Position numbers and translations under genes: made by a program
Notes under the pieces: generated by a model
What the model saw: only the letters and a program-made list of their open reading frames with translations
Told to the model about the DNA's origin: nothing
Databases searched by the model: none
Shown here: positions 61,901 through 64,000 of the stretch, one piece after another
Layout: each line of letters starts with the position of its first letter
Position numbering within the stretch: position 1 is the stretch's first letter
DNA from: Edaphobacter lichenicola
Lineage (GTDB): Bacteria; Acidobacteriota; Terriglobia; Terriglobales; Acidobacteriaceae
Length of the DNA: 64,000 nt
Assembly (NCBI RefSeq): GCF_014201315.1
Contig: NZ_JACHDY010000002.1
Span: 1,116,001-1,180,000 of the forward strand
Direction of reading: 5' to 3'

Positions 61901-62273
61901 CCGTGGCTTGCGTGGAACCGACCAGCAGTTTGGGGTAGATGGAGCGAACGTCGGTTCCTTCAATGTCGATATCCTTCTGCTCCCAAGTGGTGAATCCAGT
62001 GGCCACAACGGTCGCATGATAACGCCCTGGTGCTAGATGAAGAACCTGCACGAAGCCTTGAGCGTTTGAGATTGCGGTCTGTTTTACTTGCGTGTCTTGA
62101 TTAGTGACGGTGACCTGAGCGGAGGGAATCACTGCGCCACTCTGGTCTGTGACGGTTCCTTCAATTCCGCTGCTGTACTGGGCTATCGCTGGGAGTGTGG
62201 CCGCTGCTAAGAACAGGACCAATACGCTGAGGGATCGACTCCAGAGATGCTGTGTTCCTTTTTTCTCGCGCAT
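58989..62273 (-). CDS. TonB-dependent receptor, Oar-like (complete)
   Basis: 1094 residues. Signal peptide over ~32 residues (SLSVLVLFLAAATLPAIA). Residues ~35-120 are the CarboxypepD_reg-like domain (GIEGTVTDQSGAVIPSAQVT, APGRYHATVVATGF). The plug has TVENAPLVGENLYASVATLA and EANEYQVDGTSVNG, then the barrel to a terminal strand ending RIRF, as expected for an outer-membrane barrel. With the LacI gene and sugar transporter beside it, a role in glycan or oligosaccharide uptake is likely. Its leader holds a LacI-type operator. Confidence 0.93.
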   Translation of the reverse strand: MREKKGTQHLWSRSLSVLVLFLAAATLPAIAQYSSGIEGTVTDQSGAVIPSAQVTVTNQDTQVKQTAISNAQGFVQVLHLAPGRYHATVVATGFTTWEQKDIDIEGTDVRSIYPKLLVGSTQATVEVTANSSSVETTSGTISRVLERQTVENAPLVGENLYASVATLAPGVTGLGGSFGGASGSGSQGTNSFNAEPGFQIIGAGQRQEANEYQVDGTSVNGNSRDGITNLTPEPDTVAQLKISTDVFSADKGRQSGALIEVFTRPGTNRFHGDLSEFYTGSALTARTEFQTKVPRYLRNDFGGSVGGPIFKNKTFFFGSLFWSKSSQGVTLTQPMETPEFVNYVETNYPNSLAAAFFKDAPAGGIPTSGFQTVSQIEQSLVSPYLPPNIPGDLVALGNVSINQSPVNNGFQGHIRLDHNFHDGNDKLFYSLFRNTTEGGVANPRPNLAYVSPNATWYHKVDYIHTFSARLLNEVSASYVRAVGDQPAAPNDLPNLPNAYPGGLGGGFSSWGPSGWVHNNWNWHDVLTYVQGSHNIRIGIDVDRQQDLDNFTAGLDRPTFYFTNIVDFAVDHPNYQSGPIVNVQAGGTAQSLYSRVLMLQTAPFLQDDWKASKKLTLNLGLRWDYFGHLGTVSYGKNPLALFTPGSGGTAEDQIANGSMLVRGSNGQVVDNAMWRFAPRFGFAYDVFGDGTTSVHGGWGLFNNKIGDLSYVDGIRTNPPQFADPSISIYNAGTTLANFSYGASTSGPTGFAPPPGISYEVDPHGGLVGTRIGVGGLQPNLVPPEVQDWSISIQRSIGSSVVIEADYFGTSSTHLYFQTDSNRYAGDLIQHDGSLSRLNSSFGAVVYGQSIGKANAEVGSLAISKRFSRGWSTHAIYNYGKALDYTSSNDNGVGGAENVIDVNNPRRNYGRADYDSRHRISIDAVWNIPGIGKGIEHLITGGWTLSPVIVLQSGQPFTVYTTAPYPSGDFNADGYNYDVPNAPAFGSTKSTSRSDFLKGVFATSDFPLPAMGTEGNLGRNTYNGPGLANTNLAAERLFRLPFLGDAGSFQVRGEILNLFNRVNLTNPVSDLSNGEFGKSTDQNLPRTIQVLGRIRF

Positions 62274-62351
62274 GTCGGCTCTCCAAAATGAAGGTTTATG
62301 AAATGCTTTTCGACACTTTTTGGGCTGATCGCTCAGAAGTCGGGGCCCGTT

Positions 62352-62363
62352 TGAAAGCTTTCA
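62352..62363. promoter_or_regulatory. LacI-type operator upstream of the TonB receptor
   Basis: TGAAAGCTTTCA, a perfect 12-bp palindrome, about 80 bases before the receptor start. Identical to the site at 63750-63761. It lies 15 bases downstream of a predicted -10. Confidence 0.75.
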
Positions 62364-62378
62364 TTTAGATCGCCGAGA

Positions 62379-62408
62379 AGACTAGAACACGCATTGCGAT
62401 CTTGTCAA
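62379..62408 (-). promoter_or_regulatory. Predicted promoter of the TonB receptor
   Basis: On the minus strand TTGACA (62408-62403), an 18-base spacer and TAGTCT (62384-62379). The operator at 62352-62363 would be just past the start of transcription, a roadblock or start-site position for repression. Confidence 0.5.
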
Positions 62409-62459
62409 CGGCAAAATCTGCGAACCGCCGAAGACAACTCATCGCAAGGACAAGGTCGA

Positions 62460-63518
62460 CTATTTGCTAAGTCTGTTCCGCCGAGAGGAGGGGGATTTCT
62501 GGGCCGAGATCAGGCTAGGAGGAGCCACCGAATCTCTAATCTTCAGCGCTGTTTCAAGGACGAGATGCTTTGCTGGGCCATCATCGCCGCGGACACGATC
62601 AATCAGGATTTGAGCGGCCGAGGTTCCCATTTGAAAGCCTGGCTGGGATACGGATGAGAGCGGCGGGCTGGTCATCTCGGCAAATTGAAGATTGTCGAAA
62701 CCAATCAGGGATATGTCTTCGGGGCAGTGGAGGCCGGCTTCGCGAAAGGCCAGCAGGGCGCCGAACGCGATCATGTCGTTCGCTGCGAAGATCACCGTCG
62801 GCCTCGGGATCATGCGAAGAAGAAGCATAGTCTTCGCGTAACCGCCGTGTTGGTCGAAGCTTGCCTCTTGTATATATTCGGGACCGATTGGGATCTTTTT
62901 TTCGTGTAATGCGCGTTTAAAGCCAGCCAGGCGGTCTTGCGCATTCGTCAGGTGACGTGGGCCCATGACCATCGCAAGCTGCCGATGTCCTTGCCGGAGC
63001 ACGTAGCTGGTCGCCTCATAGGCTCCCTTCTCGTTGTCAGCAGTAACCGTGTCGCCGTCCCACCCTTTGGGAAGACGGTCGACGCAGACTACTGCTGTTC
63101 CAGACTTTCGATACGACTCGGCCTGTGCTGTGAGGTCACTGAAGTTAGATGGAATCACGATCAGACCAGACGGAAGGAACGTTCGAAGTTCATTGAGGTG
63201 AACGATCTCTTTGGAATGGTCGTTGTCAGTGTTGCAGAGGATTAAGCGATAGCCGTTTGCGAAGGCGACGTCCTCTGCGCCGCGAACTACTGCCGGGAAG
63301 AAGGGGTTCGTTACGTCTGGAATGATCATGCCGATCATGTTGGTCTTGTCCAGACGAAGCCCGCGCGCCAGTTGACTGGGCTGGTAGCCGACCGCATCGA
63401 CGGCGTCCATGACCCGCTTGCGAAGGTTTTCGCGAACGGGAGCAGATTTGTTGAGAACATGGGATACGGTGCCGAGTGAGACTCCAGCTATCTTTGCAAT
63501 CTGCTTCATGTTTGCCAT
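62460..63518 (-). CDS. LacI-family transcriptional regulator
   Basis: 352 residues; AGGAG lies eight bases before the ATG. N-terminal LacI HTH (QIAKIAGVSLGTVSHVLNKS) and hinge (GYQPSQLARGLRLDKTNMIG), then a periplasmic-binding-protein-like sensor domain with IIPDVTNPFFPAVVRGAED, AVVCVDRLPKGWDGDTV and TVIFAANDMIAFGALLAFRE. The effector is probably a sugar, unidentified. It lies between the two genes that carry the shared palindrome. Confidence 0.95.
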   Translation of the reverse strand: MANMKQIAKIAGVSLGTVSHVLNKSAPVRENLRKRVMDAVDAVGYQPSQLARGLRLDKTNMIGMIIPDVTNPFFPAVVRGAEDVAFANGYRLILCNTDNDHSKEIVHLNELRTFLPSGLIVIPSNFSDLTAQAESYRKSGTAVVCVDRLPKGWDGDTVTADNEKGAYEATSYVLRQGHRQLAMVMGPRHLTNAQDRLAGFKRALHEKKIPIGPEYIQEASFDQHGGYAKTMLLLRMIPRPTVIFAANDMIAFGALLAFREAGLHCPEDISLIGFDNLQFAEMTSPPLSSVSQPGFQMGTSAAQILIDRVRGDDGPAKHLVLETALKIRDSVAPPSLISAQKSPSSRRNRLSK

Positions 63519-63705
63519 TCGCTAAACTCCTGCGGATTTGAATTCCTCCGGCTCTTGTGCTTTTTTGAGCGTGTGCTTGAAGGCGAATGCCTGAACTGGT
63601 GCTGTGATGCTCAGGATTGAAGCGGCTCCGGAGCATACTTGAGTCTCGCATACCTTATAACGATTGCGTTTGGCCGATCGATTGAAAGGAGTGCAGAAAA
63701 CTTCC

Positions 63706-63734
63706 TTGACAAACTATGGCTGTCTTTTTATGCT
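63706..63734 (+). promoter_or_regulatory. Promoter of the sugar transporter gene
   Basis: TTGACA (63706-63711), a 17-base spacer and TATGCT (63729-63734). The predicted start of transcription is at about 63741, just before the operator. Confidence 0.65.
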
Positions 63735-63749
63735 TCGGAGGCTCCTATT

Positions 63750-63761
63750 TGAAAGCTTTCA
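63750..63761. promoter_or_regulatory. LacI-type operator upstream of the transporter
   Basis: TGAAAGCTTTCA, identical to 62352-62363, placed about 10 bases after the predicted start of transcription. Confidence 0.75.
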
Positions 63762-63819
63762 CCTGAAGCCCAACTGGAGATCTTCAAATGGTTGCAGAAA
63801 CCTAGAAGGAGCCCGACCA

Positions 63820-64000
63820 TTGTTTCAGCCTCAAACCTATGCGGTTGCTCTTTCGTTGATGCTCATCACAATGGTCTGTTGGGGTTCGTGGGCCAACACG
63901 ATGAAGTTGTGTCCTGGCTATCGATTCCAGCTCTTCTACTGGGATTATGTAATCGGGTTGATCCTGGCGGCTCTGATTTGGGGCTTTACGCTGGGAAGCA
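63820..64000 (+). CDS. Sugar transporter of the GRP/DMT type (5' end only)
   Basis: 60 codons before the window ends. The TTG at 63820 is chosen because AAGGAG lies eight bases upstream and the hydrophobic protein begins directly. Visible are one and a half membrane helices with MLITMVCWGSWANTMKL and FQLFYWDYVIGLILAALIW. CWGSWANT is a hallmark of the glucose/rhamnose (GRP/RhaT-like) transporter group. Expected to bring the sugar released from the receptor's substrate across the inner membrane. Confidence 0.75.
   Translation, partial: MFQPQTYAVALSLMLITMVCWGSWANTMKLCPGYRFQLFYWDYVIGLILAALIWGFTLGS

Overview
The window looks like chromosomal DNA of an acidobacterium of the Terriglobia (Granulicella/Edaphobacter/Terriglobus-like). 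The grounds are GC-rich coding, Oar-type TonB-dependent receptors with an N-terminal carboxypeptidase-regulatory domain, secreted TPR proteins, many intergenic REP-like palindromes, and housekeeping proteins of the type I associate with that group. This placement is by recognition only; no search was run.

Left flank (1-24.4 kb). Mostly single genes and short operons: a truncated TonB receptor, rlmH, a small run of membrane proteins leading to accD, a methyltransferase, tag, a DUF302 protein, a secreted M28 peptidase, a Trx2-type thioredoxin, glyA, a LuxR-type regulator, a secreted regulatory-domain protein, a DUF4199 protein, a bulb-lectin-like protein, an alpha/beta hydrolase and a TetR/membrane-protein divergent pair. 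Between 17 and 23.7 kb the intergenic DNA is rich in repeats: REP-like palindromes, a 90-bp tandem array, a broken copy of the hydrolase 3' end and two dispersed structured repeat families.

Central region (about 23.7-44.6 kb). A repressor-like gene on the minus strand faces a strong promoter. Beyond it lies a 20-kb, all-plus-strand virion/packaging cluster: zinc-finger protein, sigma-region-4-like protein, small basic protein, putative prohead protease, holin-like protein, scaffold-like coiled coil, HK97-type capsid, connector and tail-type genes, a 1533-aa fibre-like protein with a Sec signal peptide and an SGNH esterase, large terminase, a HipA-like kinase plus DUF3037 pair, portal, a hub/fibre-like protein and two small membrane proteins. 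I see no integrase, replication genes, endolysin, tape measure or att repeats, and the gene order is a rotation of the usual terminase-portal-capsid-tail order. At least five of its genes are preceded, within 14-40 nt, by a terminator-like hairpin plus T-tract. This is the best candidate for an undescribed system: a domesticated phage or gene-transfer-agent-like element with its own regulation.

Right flank (44.6-64 kb). purE-purK, then a minus-strand lipoate/2-oxoacid dehydrogenase cluster (lpd, lipB, E2), a DUF6338-type membrane protein, hemB, a zinc-ribbon membrane protein, mutS2, a seven-haem cytochrome convergent with a secreted TPR protein, and a carbohydrate-uptake locus: TonB receptor, LacI regulator and the start of a sugar transporter. 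The receptor and the transporter each carry the same 12-bp perfect palindrome just downstream of a predicted promoter, which marks a likely LacI-controlled local regulon.
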